From positions 1,409,136 through 1,458,884 of the forward strand of contig NZ_MTFE01000010.1 in NCBI RefSeq assembly GCF_001953305.1: DNA of 49,749 nucleotides, written 5' to 3'. The notes under the pieces are model-generated. The model was given only the letters and a program-made list of their open reading frames with translations, searched no databases and had not been told where the DNA came from. The DNA is from Cnuella takakiae (GTDB taxonomy: Bacteria > Bacteroidota > Bacteroidia > Chitinophagales > Chitinophagaceae). Shown one piece after another: positions 8,490-16,746 of this stretch (positions are counted from its first letter, which is position 1; each line of letters starts with the position of its first letter). The translations under genes and the position numbers were made by a program.

Positions 8490-9506
8490 ATGGACCATCG
8501 ACCCCCTACCATCAAGGAAATTGCGCGGCAGCTGAATGTTTCCGTGTCTACCGTTTCGCGTGCCCTGAGCGATCATCCCCGTATTGGTTTGCAAACCCGA
8601 CTCCGGGTGCAGCAGCTTGCCCGCGAACTCAACTACGAGCCCAACACGCAGGCCATATTTTTCAAGCAAAAGAAAACCTATGTCATCGGGGTGGTGCTGC
8701 CCTTTATCCGCGAAGAGTTTTTTTCGCAGGCCATCAGTGGTATGGAAACGGCGGCCATGGCCCACGAATACACCATCCTGTTTGGGCAGAGCTATGATGA
8801 CACGGAGCGCGAACGCAAAGTGGTGGCGGCCATGAAAAAACAAAGGGTGGATGGACTGATCATTTCCCTGGCAAAGGAAACCCGCCGCTTCGATCACCTG
8901 CAGGCACTGGAGTCTACCGGTACGCCGGTAGTGTATTTCGACCGGGTACCACCCTTTGCCGAAGCGCATAAAGTATACTGCAACATGTACCAGGGTACCG
9001 CCGAACTGGTGGGCTGGCTGTATGGAAGGGGGTACAAGAGGGTTGCCCTGATCAACGGCCCCGAGAAAATGCCGGCCAGCCGCGAAAGACTCAATGGCTA
9101 TATTGAAGGCGTGTCGCGGAAAAAACACAAGGTGGACATGCAGCTGGTGGAGACCACTGATTTTTCCCGCGACAGTACCTACCGCGCCATGGAAAAACTG
9201 CTGTCGCTCAAGCACCCGCCGGTAGCCATTATTTCCTTCAACGATTATGTGCACATGGATGCGGTGCAGTATGCCCACCGGCAGGGGGTGGCGGTAAACA
9301 AGGACATCGTTTTTGTGAGTTATGCCAACCTGCCCATTACCAGCTATACCGCTTTTCCGCCCATTGCCTCCATCGAGCAGTATCCCTACGGGCAGGGCGA
9401 AAAAGCCATGGACCTGTTGATACAGGTTTTGAATGAAAAAGGACTTCCGGATGCCGGCACCCGCTATTACTGCGAGGAGCTGGCACCTACCCTTGTAATG
9501 CATTGA
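8490..9506 (+). CDS. LacI family transcriptional regulator
   Basis: 338 residues from the ATG at 8490 ('MDHRPPTIKEIARQLNV'), the only start directly before the DNA-binding domain. The helix-turn-helix is 'TIKEIARQLNVSVSTVSRAL' (about residues 7-26) and the hinge 'RVQQLARELNYEPN' is about 41-54. The periplasmic-binding-like effector domain starts at 'YVIGVVLPFI'. The 'VYCNMYQGTAELVGWLY' and 'RVALINGPEK' segments are typical. It should bind a sugar or sugar-derived effector and repress or activate nearby catabolic genes; the oxidoreductase upstream and the lipase and kinase downstream are candidates. The operator is not identified. The leader is made of repeats, so its own promoter is unclear. 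Confidence 0.9.
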   Translation: MDHRPPTIKEIARQLNVSVSTVSRALSDHPRIGLQTRLRVQQLARELNYEPNTQAIFFKQKKTYVIGVVLPFIREEFFSQAISGMETAAMAHEYTILFGQSYDDTERERKVVAAMKKQRVDGLIISLAKETRRFDHLQALESTGTPVVYFDRVPPFAEAHKVYCNMYQGTAELVGWLYGRGYKRVALINGPEKMPASRERLNGYIEGVSRKKHKVDMQLVETTDFSRDSTYRAMEKLLSLKHPPVAIISFNDYVHMDAVQYAHRQGVAVNKDIVFVSYANLPITSYTAFPPIASIEQYPYGQGEKAMDLLIQVLNEKGLPDAGTRYYCEELAPTLVMH

Positions 9507-9569
9507 ACCTTTTGGCCGGGGCCGCTTGTTGTTATCCTATCCATAACACTCATCACCCTTTCGCCTCTT

Positions 9570-11018
9570 ATGAAATTTGCTTACTTCCTGATCGCCCTGC
9601 TGCTTTTGGTTGGCCGCACCACCTTGCAGGCACAAACCCTGCTGCCGGGTTTTTCTAAAGCCGAGTATACCGAGCTGATGCGGGTATCGGCACGTACCAC
9701 CTTCGACACCGTTTATGCCAATAAACATCCTGCTCCGGAGCGCTTCCGGATGGTGTACCGCTCGCCGGTGAGCGGGCTGGACAACCTCTGGGATCTTTGG
9801 GCCGATGGGCAGGGCACGGCTGCCATCTCCATCAGGGGTACCACCAAAAAACAGGAAAGCTGGCTGGAAAATTTTTATGCTGCCATGGTGCCTGCCAAGG
9901 GCAGTTTGGTTTTGCCTGGCAATACCCATTTCAGTTACCAGCTGGCACCCCAGCAGGGTGCTGCCGTACATATGGGCTGGCTGATTGGTATGGCCTCCAT
10001 GGCGGGAGATATGCGCAGTAAAATAGATTCGGCTTACCGTGCGGGCACCCGCAACCTGCTGATTGTAGGACATAGCCAGGGCGGCGCCATCGCCTACCTG
10101 CTGACGGCTTACCTGCTGCAGTTGCAACAGCTCAGGCAGCTGCCTGCCTATCTCCGGGTTAAAACCTATTGCAGTGCGGCGCCCAAACCGGGTAACACGC
10201 AGTTTGCCTATGCTTATGAAGCCATGACCTTTGGCGGCTGGGCATTCAACGTGGTTAACAGCGCGGACTGGGTGCCGGAAAGCCCTTTTACCATCCAAAC
10301 CATTTCCGATTTCAACAAGCAAAATCCTTTTGGAGGGGCAAAGGACGCCATCCGGAAAGTAAAATTTCCCCAAAGGCTGGCCCTGATGCATGTGTACAAC
10401 AGGCTGGATAAAACCACGCGGAAAGCGGATAAAACCTACCGCAAATACCTGGGCCGGATGATTGGCAAACAGGTGGCCAAACTAATGCCGGGGCTGGATG
10501 TGCCCGATTATGTGGCTTCCAACAATTACGCACGGGCAGGAACGCCGGTGGTGCTGCTGGCCGACAGTGCCTATTTTGCCCAGTACTCCGACACTTCGGC
10601 CAATATCTGGATCCATCATCTTCATGCGCCCTACCTGCTGCTGTTGGACAGGCTGGCGCCCAATGCTACCGCTATGCAATCCATTCCCGATGGCAGCTGG
10701 GAGTTGTCTTTTCTGGCCGGAAGCCCGCAGCCGATTGCCGAATTGTACCCCGGACGCAAACCCTCTTTGCAGTTTGACGCCGCCAATGCAAGGGTTGGCG
10801 GTTCCACCGGTTGCAACCGTTTTAGTGGCGGGGTAACCCTCGGCGAAAAATCCATTCATTTTGCCGCCATGGCTTTAACCAAAATGTATTGCCCCGGCGA
10901 GGGCGAAAAGCGGTTTTTGGATGCCTTGCAGCAGGCCAATGCTTTTGCTTTGACTGACAGCGGGGAGCTAACCTTACTGCGTGACCAGGAGCCGCTGATG
11001 CGGTTGCAAAAGCGTTAG
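9570..11018 (+). CDS. Secreted class-3 lipase fused to a META/HslJ domain
   Basis: 482 residues. A signal peptide covers residues 1-22 ('MKFAYFLIALLLLVGRTTLQAQ'). The alpha/beta-hydrolase lipase_3 domain runs from about 60 to 270; the nucleophile elbow is 'VGHSQGGAIAYLL' (about residues 165-177), and 'CSAAPKPGNTQFA' and 'NSADWVPESPF' follow in the usual order. From about 372 to the end is a separate domain of the META/HslJ type: 'GSWELSFL', 'PSLQFDAANARVGGSTGCNRFSGG', then 'MALTKMYCPG' and 'EKRFLDALQQANAF'. META domains are usually stand-alone stress lipoproteins, so the fusion to a lipase is unusual. The product is probably periplasmic or secreted; the lipid substrate is unknown. Confidence 0.8.
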   Translation: MKFAYFLIALLLLVGRTTLQAQTLLPGFSKAEYTELMRVSARTTFDTVYANKHPAPERFRMVYRSPVSGLDNLWDLWADGQGTAAISIRGTTKKQESWLENFYAAMVPAKGSLVLPGNTHFSYQLAPQQGAAVHMGWLIGMASMAGDMRSKIDSAYRAGTRNLLIVGHSQGGAIAYLLTAYLLQLQQLRQLPAYLRVKTYCSAAPKPGNTQFAYAYEAMTFGGWAFNVVNSADWVPESPFTIQTISDFNKQNPFGGAKDAIRKVKFPQRLALMHVYNRLDKTTRKADKTYRKYLGRMIGKQVAKLMPGLDVPDYVASNNYARAGTPVVLLADSAYFAQYSDTSANIWIHHLHAPYLLLLDRLAPNATAMQSIPDGSWELSFLAGSPQPIAELYPGRKPSLQFDAANARVGGSTGCNRFSGGVTLGEKSIHFAAMALTKMYCPGEGEKRFLDALQQANAFALTDSGELTLLRDQEPLMRLQKR

Positions 11019-11063
11019 GCGGTTCAGGCTTTTAAGTACCTGTATGATTCAAAACTTAACGGC

Positions 11064-11204
11064 ATGAATACGTTCCTGCTTTGTTTTATGTGGGTAGCTG
11101 CTGCCTGTGCTACCATCCCGGAACAGCAATCCGACAGGTTCGCCGATACTAGTGTCCTCGAAGCATCCGACAGCCGCATGGCAAGAGTGGCCGGCGCTCG
11201 GTAA
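11064..11204 (+). CDS. Very short putative lipoprotein, possible gene remnant
   Basis: 46 codons starting 'MNTFLLCFMWVAAACATIPEQ'. The N-terminus looks like a lipoprotein signal with Cys15 in 'AAAC'. After the stop, another frame reads for about 50 residues in protein-like fashion ('SVREVAFWRSGKGWLEGAG') before it too stops. The region may therefore be a frameshifted small gene. The remainder to 11630 shows no recognised gene. Low confidence; it could equally be noncoding. Confidence 0.25.
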   Translation: MNTFLLCFMWVAAACATIPEQQSDRFADTSVLEASDSRMARVAGAR

Positions 11205-11630
11205 GGGAAGTGGCCTTTTGGCGCAGTGGCAAAGGCTGGCTGGAAGGTGCCGGCTCCACGGCTGGCCGCAAAGGCCGCGATGCGGTACGCAGTTTCGCCG
11301 ATCGCAGAAAACTCCAGTTTGGCAACGCTACCTGCCTGCCGGTGCCTTGCGGGTGATGGATACCTGCAGTTTTTCAAGAAGCAGGAGGGCTGCGCCAGCC
11401 TTTCTTTTTTATTCATTTATTCTCCTTAAAATGCCTGGGTTGGACCGCTAAATGCCTTTGGTACCTTACAGCCATCGGCCTTCTTTTGCACAACCGTTTG
11501 CATGAACGCCATGCCTTGATATTACCTACTTTTTGGGTGCACGGGAACACCGGGACTTGTAGTCCGGTAGCTAAAAAGAGCCTGTGCAGGTGCAACAATT
11601 TTACCCGGTAGTGCAAATACCAAACTAATA

Positions 11631-12695
11631 ATGGAAATAGGGCAGGTGTTAGCAGCATATGGAATAGAGGAGGCAACTGCTTCTGTTTCGCCATTCGGAT
11701 CAGGGCTGATCAATTATAGCTGGAAAGTGCAGCAGGGCGATGCCGTTTTCTTATTGCAAAAAATCAATCATTTTGTTTTTCAGCAGCCTTGGGATATTGC
11801 CCATAATATTTCCGCAATTGGCCAGTACCTGGGTAAGTACCATCCGGAATATCTTTTTGTAGCTGCCTTGCCTGCGCTGAATGGCAGGCCCATGGTGCAC
11901 CTGCCCGAGGCAGGCTATTTCCGGCTCTTCCCTTTCCTGCAACAGGCGCATGCCTTCGACGTGGTAGCCACACCGGAGCAGGCTTATGAAGCGGCAGTTC
12001 AGTTTGGCCGCTTTACCCGCATGCTGGCCCATTTTGATGCTACACGTTTGAAGCCTACCATCCCTCATTTCCATAACCTTCCGTTGCGGTTTCTGCAGTT
12101 TGAACATGCCGTGCAGGAAGGCAACCCGGAACGGAAGCAACTGGCTGCCCGCACCCTTGCGGAGCTGTTTGACCTGCGCCACCTGGTGAGGCGGTATGAA
12201 GCCATTGCAGCCAATGCTGATTTCAGGATACGGGTTATTCACCACGATACCAAGATTTCCAATGTGCTGTTTGATGGCCGGGATAAAGGCCTTTGCGTGA
12301 TTGACCTCGATACCGTGATGCCCGGTTATTTTATTTCTGATGTGGGCGATATGATGCGCACCTACCTGTCGCCGGTAAGCGAGGAGGAGCAAGATTTTTC
12401 CAGTATTGAAGTGCGCCTGCCCTTTTATGAAGCCATTGTAAGCGGTTACCTCCAGGAAATGCAGGCGGAGCTGAGTGAAGCCGAATGCGCAGCCTTCTTT
12501 TATGCGGGCCAGTTTATGATATATATGCAGGCCCTCCGTTTTATTACCGATTACCTGAATAATGATGTGTATTACGGCCAGCGTTACCCGGGTCACAACC
12601 TGGTGCGTGCCCAAAACCAGCTGGTTTTGTTGCAAAGGCTGATGGAAAAAGAGCCTTTGCTGTGCCGCTACCAGGGGGTGCGCAAAAGCGCATGA
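11631..12695 (+). CDS. APH/NahK-like sugar kinase (phosphotransferase family)
   Basis: 354 residues with the aminoglycoside-phosphotransferase/choline-kinase fold. The nucleotide-binding N-lobe has 'GSGLINYSWKV' and 'FLLQKINHFVFQQPWDIAHNI'. The 'LQKIN..VF..P....NI' pattern matches N-acetylhexosamine 1-kinases and related proteins. The catalytic loop is 'VIHHDTKISNVLF' (about residues 203-215) and the metal Asp is in 'VIDLDTVMPG' (about 222-231). No signal peptide. It probably phosphorylates a free sugar such as an N-acetylhexosamine at the anomeric position; this is inferred from family resemblance. It stands alone, with a hairpin after its stop separating it from the convergent response regulator. 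Confidence 0.8.
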   Translation: MEIGQVLAAYGIEEATASVSPFGSGLINYSWKVQQGDAVFLLQKINHFVFQQPWDIAHNISAIGQYLGKYHPEYLFVAALPALNGRPMVHLPEAGYFRLFPFLQQAHAFDVVATPEQAYEAAVQFGRFTRMLAHFDATRLKPTIPHFHNLPLRFLQFEHAVQEGNPERKQLAARTLAELFDLRHLVRRYEAIAANADFRIRVIHHDTKISNVLFDGRDKGLCVIDLDTVMPGYFISDVGDMMRTYLSPVSEEEQDFSSIEVRLPFYEAIVSGYLQEMQAELSEAECAAFFYAGQFMIYMQALRFITDYLNNDVYYGQRYPGHNLVRAQNQLVLLQRLMEKEPLLCRYQGVRKSA

Positions 12696-12704
12696 TAGGG
12701 TTAT

Positions 12705-12779
12705 GAGTTTTTGGTTTTTTTGTTGGAAAAGGCGGGTTGATTAAAACAGCCTGCCACAATACCAAAAACCAAAAACTCA
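12705..12779. terminator. Hairpin between convergent kinase and response regulator genes
   Basis: GAGTTTTTGGTTTTT at 12705-12719 pairs with AAAAACCAAAAACTC at 12765-12779, with a loop of about 45 nt. T-rich on either strand, so it could stop both convergent transcripts. The AAAAACCAAAAACTC word is also a common-looking repeat (a variant is at 21685-21705). Confidence 0.5.
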
Positions 12780-12792
12780 ATTGCTTTTTTGG

Positions 12793-13434
12793 TTAAACAA
12801 ACTGCGCCTGGCTATTGATGAAATTGACCAGTGCTGCTGTGTTTTTCATTTTCAGCTTGCGCAAAATATTATAGCGGTGCGCTTCGGCGGTCTTAGGGGT
12901 GATAAAGAGTTTGTCTGCAATCTCCTTAGACGAGAGTCCATCGCGGATCAGTTCCACGATCTCCAGTTCGCGGTGCGACAGGCAGTTGATATTGGGCTGG
13001 TCGTCCGCTTCGCTGAATACCTGTTGGGACAGGTTCTCCTTGATCTCGTTGCAGATGTACTTGCGGCCATTTTTGATTTCCTCGATGGCTTTGATCATTT
13101 CAAGGGCTGTTACATTCTTGGTTAGATAACCTGCTGCGCCCACCTGTATCATTTTGCGGGCATAGCTGGGCTGGGTATATGCCGAAAGCCCCAATACCTT
13201 TACCTGTGGCAGCTTCTGGGTGATGTGCAGTGTTGCGGTGATGCCATCCATCAGGGGCAGGCCAATGTCCATCAGCACGATATCGGGTTTCAGCAGGAGT
13301 GCTTTTTCAACCACTTCCTTGCCGTTGTTGGCCTCGCCAACAACTTCTATTTCAGGCTGGCTGTTCAGAACAATGCGCCAGGCCTGGCGCAGGAGCATGT
13401 GATCGTCGGCAACGAGGATACTTAGTTTCTTCAT
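12793..13434 (-). CDS. NarL/LuxR-type response regulator
   Basis: 213 residues from the ATG at 13434 ('MKKLSILVADDHMLLRQAW'); the frame is open further upstream, but the receiver starts here. The receiver domain spans about 1-120, with acidic pocket 'ADDH', phospho-acceptor Asp in 'PDIVLMDIGLPLMDG', Ser of 'LGLSAY' and Lys of 'YLTKNV'. The LuxR-type helix-turn-helix spans about 145-210: 'LSHRELEIVELIRDGLSSKEIADKLFITPKTAEAHRYNILRKL'-like in order, here cited by its ends only. No sensor kinase is adjacent. The only kinase in the window is the broken one at 429-2975, which has its own receivers. Partner and targets are unknown. Confidence 0.92.
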   Translation of the reverse strand: MKKLSILVADDHMLLRQAWRIVLNSQPEIEVVGEANNGKEVVEKALLLKPDIVLMDIGLPLMDGITATLHITQKLPQVKVLGLSAYTQPSYARKMIQVGAAGYLTKNVTALEMIKAIEEIKNGRKYICNEIKENLSQQVFSEADDQPNINCLSHRELEIVELIRDGLSSKEIADKLFITPKTAEAHRYNILRKLKMKNTAALVNFINSQAQFV

Positions 13435-14013
13435 GGATGGTTTTTTGGTTGGTTTCAGAGGTTCCTTGCGGAAGTGGATACAAACTGGTGTGCAGGGCAA
13501 CAGGGCCTGCGCCCACCGGGTATAAATACCAGGGGTTTATACTAGGCTACAGGTTGTGCAATAAACTTAAAGTGGAATGACCGGTTTAGGCAATGCCGGT
13601 GCGGGATGATACCAGTAAGGCTTGGATAAAAGGCAGAAGCCGTGGGCATTGCCCATGCAGCAGGTGGATTCATTTGTTTTGGGTTTAATGGCTTTACAAG
13701 GATTTGGATCATGGGGCAGCGGGACAATTACTAAGCCGGGCTGCGTATTTATACTTACAAGAGTAGTGTAAAAAACCATTGAGCCTCGTGATAACCAGGA
13801 TTTACTTTTTCACATTGGGTGCACAGTAGTATAGATTCGATTTTTTTGTTTGTCTGTTTACGTTTAGGTGTACCTGTTATTTAATCCTGCTCAGGTTAAC
13901 CCCTTGCCCGGTATTTACCTTATCCGGTAGCAGCAGTTCAATAAAGATGGTCAATTCATAAAAGAAGAGATTGGCGGGTGTTTATGGCAAGCAGCGCTAT
14001 TGCACTTGTGCAT

Positions 14014-14042
14014 AAAAAAAGCCCACTGTGGAAACAGCGGGC
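14014..14042 (-). terminator. Rho-independent terminator, minus strand
   Basis: GCCCACTGT / ACAGCGGGC around a GGAA loop (14021-14042, one mismatch). On the minus strand it is followed by TTTTTTT. No annotated gene ends here, which suggests a small transcript running leftward from about 14160. Confidence 0.7.
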
Positions 14043-14160
14043 GACTAACGATTGCTTGCCATATGAAAGAGGTAAAATAGTTTCTATTGTATCTTTTGCC
14101 AAAACCAGGCCAAAGTGTGTTTTTTGATTTGTTTCTTCACAAATTTAGAAAATGCCTGCG
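14030..14160 (-). ncRNA. Candidate small RNA or leader-peptide transcript
   Basis: A TATACTTG box on the minus strand at 14173-14166 matches seven of eight positions of the Bacteroidota -7 motif TAnnTTTG. It lies about 130 nt before the strong terminator at 14014-14042. Within it, an 18-codon frame (14140-14084) begins with GTG and encodes a basic, aromatic-ended peptide ('KKQIKKHTLAWFWQKIQ'). The -33 element is weak. It could be a regulatory RNA, a tiny peptide gene or chance. Confidence 0.25.
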
Positions 14161-14471
14161 TAAAACAAGTATATTATTTAAAATAATTTGAAAAAAAGGA
14201 ACAATTTTATCCTGCTGACAGCAATGATTAAAGCTAAATAAAGTCAAACCTGTCATATTATAACTGATTTAATTTATGAATTTTATTCCAGATCTTGAAT
14301 CATGGTGTTGGTTAAAGAACGGTGTGCAAGGTACACAACCCTTTGCCAAAATGGTACCACTTATCGATTGGCGTGGGTTTTTTCCAGATAAACAGGCTCC
14401 TGGCCGTGGTAAGCGGTGGCACCTGGCTGCGAAATGTCACTTCTTTACCTAACTTCCCCTTACCGTTTGCC

Positions 14472-15425
14472 ATGAACCAAAGAAACCTTTATTTACGCAG
14501 GGTTCCAGTAGTGCTGGTGCTTACTGCAACTCTGATTGCTTGTAATTCCCTAAACCGATCGCAACAGAAAATGGATGCAAATGCCAATATTCCGGCCGAT
14601 ACTGTAGTGTTGGCGCCCGGTGCTACACCCAAACTGGTATCCAAACAATTTGCTTTTACTGAAGGTCCTGCAGCCGACAAAGCAGGCAATGTGTTTTTCA
14701 CCGACCAGCCCAATGACCGGATTTGGAAATGGTCGGTAGATGGCCAGTTGTCCGTCTTTATGGAGCCTACCGGCCGGTCCAATGGTATGTTTTTCGACCG
14801 GAAAGGCAACCTGCTTTCCTGCGCCGACCTGCGCAACGAAATCTGGCGAATCAGTCCGGACAAAAAAGTGGAGGTTTTATTAGGCAAGGTGGGCGGTAAA
14901 AAACTCAATGGCCCCAACGACCTGTGGAGCGATAATGCAGGCGGTATATATTTTACCGATCCTTTTTACAAACGTACCTGGTGGGATCATTCGGAACCCG
15001 AAATCCCAGGTCAGTACCTGTATTACCTGCCCGCTGGCGCTGCAGAGCCCAGGGTTGTGGATTCGGCTTACAACAAACCCAATGGCATTGTGGGTACGCC
15101 CGATGGGCGTTATCTCTATGTGGCGGATATTGGTGCCAATAAAACTTACCGCTACGATATGCAACCCGGCGGAAAGCTCAGCAACCGCAGCCTTTTTGCT
15201 GCCATGGGCTCGGATGGCATGACCCTCGATGAAAGAGGCAACCTGTATATAACCGGAAGAGGCGTAACTGTTTTTAGTCCGCAGGGTAAACAGATCGCCC
15301 ATATTGATATACCGGAAGGCTGGACGGCCAATCTTTGTTTTGGAGGCGCCGCACGCAAGATGCTTTTTATTACAGCTTCAAAGGCGGTGTACACCGTTGA
15401 TATGGCAGTAAAAGGCGCCTGGTAG
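14472..15425 (+). CDS. SMP-30/gluconolactonase-like lipoprotein
   Basis: 317 residues from the ATG at 14472 ('MNQRNLYLRRVPVVLVL'); upstream in-frame sequence is not conserved in character. The signal ends in the lipobox 'LIACNS' (Cys at about 24), so the protein is anchored outside the cytoplasm. The six-bladed SMP-30/LRE propeller has the expected metal and core motifs: 'FTEGPAADKAGNVFFTDQP' with the first Glu ligand, 'LNGPNDLWSDNAGGIYFTDP' with the Asn ligand, 'NKPNGIVGTPDGRYLYVAD' and 'GSDGMTLDERGNLYI' with the Asp ligand. It likely hydrolyses a sugar lactone, a fitting partner for the sugar dehydrogenases in the window. A plus-strand terminator follows at 15597-15626. Confidence 0.88.
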   Translation: MNQRNLYLRRVPVVLVLTATLIACNSLNRSQQKMDANANIPADTVVLAPGATPKLVSKQFAFTEGPAADKAGNVFFTDQPNDRIWKWSVDGQLSVFMEPTGRSNGMFFDRKGNLLSCADLRNEIWRISPDKKVEVLLGKVGGKKLNGPNDLWSDNAGGIYFTDPFYKRTWWDHSEPEIPGQYLYYLPAGAAEPRVVDSAYNKPNGIVGTPDGRYLYVADIGANKTYRYDMQPGGKLSNRSLFAAMGSDGMTLDERGNLYITGRGVTVFSPQGKQIAHIDIPEGWTANLCFGGAARKMLFITASKAVYTVDMAVKGAW

Positions 15426-15596
15426 CCAGATTGTCGCCTGGGTGTCCTTAAAATGGGTTTGGCTCCTTTACCTAAAAGATTGATTTTCTTAAGTATATAT
15501 CTATAAAAAAAATAATGGGTTTTTGCTTGCACTTAACCCTTAATATTTCCGAACTTTAAAATAGGTTCTCAATAGCAGATAACCATTTTTTAGTTC

Positions 15597-15626
15597 GGCC
15601 TGCCACTTTCGCGGCGGGCCCTTTTT
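15597..15626 (+). terminator. Rho-independent terminator
   Basis: GGCCTGCC / GGCGGGCC stem of 8 bp with one T-G wobble, 8-nt loop, followed by CTTTTT. It lies about 170 bp beyond the SMP-30 gene and before the isomerase gene. Confidence 0.7.
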
Positions 15627-15706
15627 ATGTCCCTACGCGCCGGTGGCCGCCAATTGTATGCCAAACGGTTTTGGTTGGTACCTCCTTATCTGCTGATTTT
15701 TACGCC

Positions 15707-16606
15707 ATGAATTTCCCCCTTAAGGATCGCCGGACTTTTCTGCGCAACAGCATACAGGTGCTGGGTGCCCTGGCCTTGCCAGGTTCCGGATTCTGCCAGT
15801 GGGCTCCGGTTCCGCTGTTTGCCCACCTGTGGGTTTATGCCAGCAAATACCCGCCCCGGTGGGATGCTGCACCGGTGCTGGACCAGGCATTTGCAGATAT
15901 CAAAGGCGCTGGCTTTGCCGGTATCGAGCTGATGGCGGTGAACCTGGAACAGGATGATGCCGTAGGGCGAATTGGAAAACTGGTGGGCAAATATGAACTG
16001 CCCGTTTCCGGGGCTTCCTTTGAGGCCAATATGTGGGACAGGGAGCGGCATGATGCCATTTTGCAGGATGTGGTGCTCCTCACCGGGAGGCTCCGGGAAT
16101 TGGGCGGCAGAACCTTTGGTTTGTCAGTCGGCGATGCAGGCCGCAAGAAAACGGATGCCGAACTGGAGGTGCAGGCAGCCACCCTGAACGAAATCCTCAA
16201 TATCTGTGACAAAAGAAATATTATCCCCAACCTGCACAATCATACCTACGAACTGCGCGATGGTTTGTACGACCTGCAGGAAACCCTGCGGCGGGTGCCC
16301 GAGCTCAGGCTGGGACCGGATATCAACTGGCTGATCAGGGGCGGTGTTGATCCTGTTGCTTTTATAGACACTTACGGCAGCCGCATCGGCTACCTGCACC
16401 TGCGCGACCAGCACGCCAATGGCCGCTGGACGGAAGCGTTGGGTGAAGGTGCTACCGATTTTGCAGCCATTGCCAGGGCATTGCGGCGGGTAGGATTTTC
16501 GGGTGCTGCAGCAGTGGAGCTGGCCTATGATGCTGAGCCCAGCCGCACAACAGCACAAAACTGGCAGATCAGCCGCAATTATATGCGGCGTGTTTTTCAA
16601 TGGTAA
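15707..16606 (+). CDS. Tat-exported sugar phosphate isomerase/epimerase-like TIM-barrel protein
   Basis: 299 residues from the ATG at 15707. A twin-arginine motif opens the protein ('DRRTFLRNSIQVLGALALPG'), implying export. The remainder is an AP-endonuclease-2/xylose-isomerase-like TIM barrel: 'GFAGIELMAVN' carries an acidic residue at the metal site, 'NIIPNLHNHTYEL' provides His, 'LRLGPDINWLIRGG' provides Asp, 'IGYLHLRDQ' provides His and 'AAVELAYD' the final Glu. Exported members often act on 3-keto or other oxidised sugars or as inosose-type isomerases; the exact reaction is unknown. It is not tightly linked to the next gene (about 140 bp). Confidence 0.82.
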   Translation: MNFPLKDRRTFLRNSIQVLGALALPGSGFCQWAPVPLFAHLWVYASKYPPRWDAAPVLDQAFADIKGAGFAGIELMAVNLEQDDAVGRIGKLVGKYELPVSGASFEANMWDRERHDAILQDVVLLTGRLRELGGRTFGLSVGDAGRKKTDAELEVQAATLNEILNICDKRNIIPNLHNHTYELRDGLYDLQETLRRVPELRLGPDINWLIRGGVDPVAFIDTYGSRIGYLHLRDQHANGRWTEALGEGATDFAAIARALRRVGFSGAAAVELAYDAEPSRTTAQNWQISRNYMRRVFQW

Positions 16607-16746
16607 TCAATGGATGTTGGTTGGAAAGCTGCCGTGCGATCATTGGGTAGCCAAGGTGTTTTTGGTTCGAAATAGAAACCGGTATTGCTGTAAGTTGTAC
16701 AACTCCGCGGTAACTGTGTTACATTAGAAAGGAACATTCCCTTGCC

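Larger units (their letters stand above)
13435..14471. other. Long intergenic region without a recognised protein gene
   Basis: About 1 kb between divergent genes. Positions 14100-14300 are markedly AT-rich compared with neighbours. The only structured signal is the minus-strand terminator at 14014-14042 with a possible short transcript before it. Several short frames exist but none has a recognisable motif. Confidence 0.5.

Noticed and set aside
7979-8515. A 178-codon minus-strand frame with WTMDDGRW-like repeats
   Set aside because: The repeats are the translated GGACCATGG nucleotide repeat and the frame overlaps two real genes.
13567-13779. A 70-codon minus-strand Cys/Pro-rich frame that could look like a peptide natural product precursor
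   Set aside because: No leader motif, no modifying enzyme nearby and several equally open frames; it is more likely noncoding.
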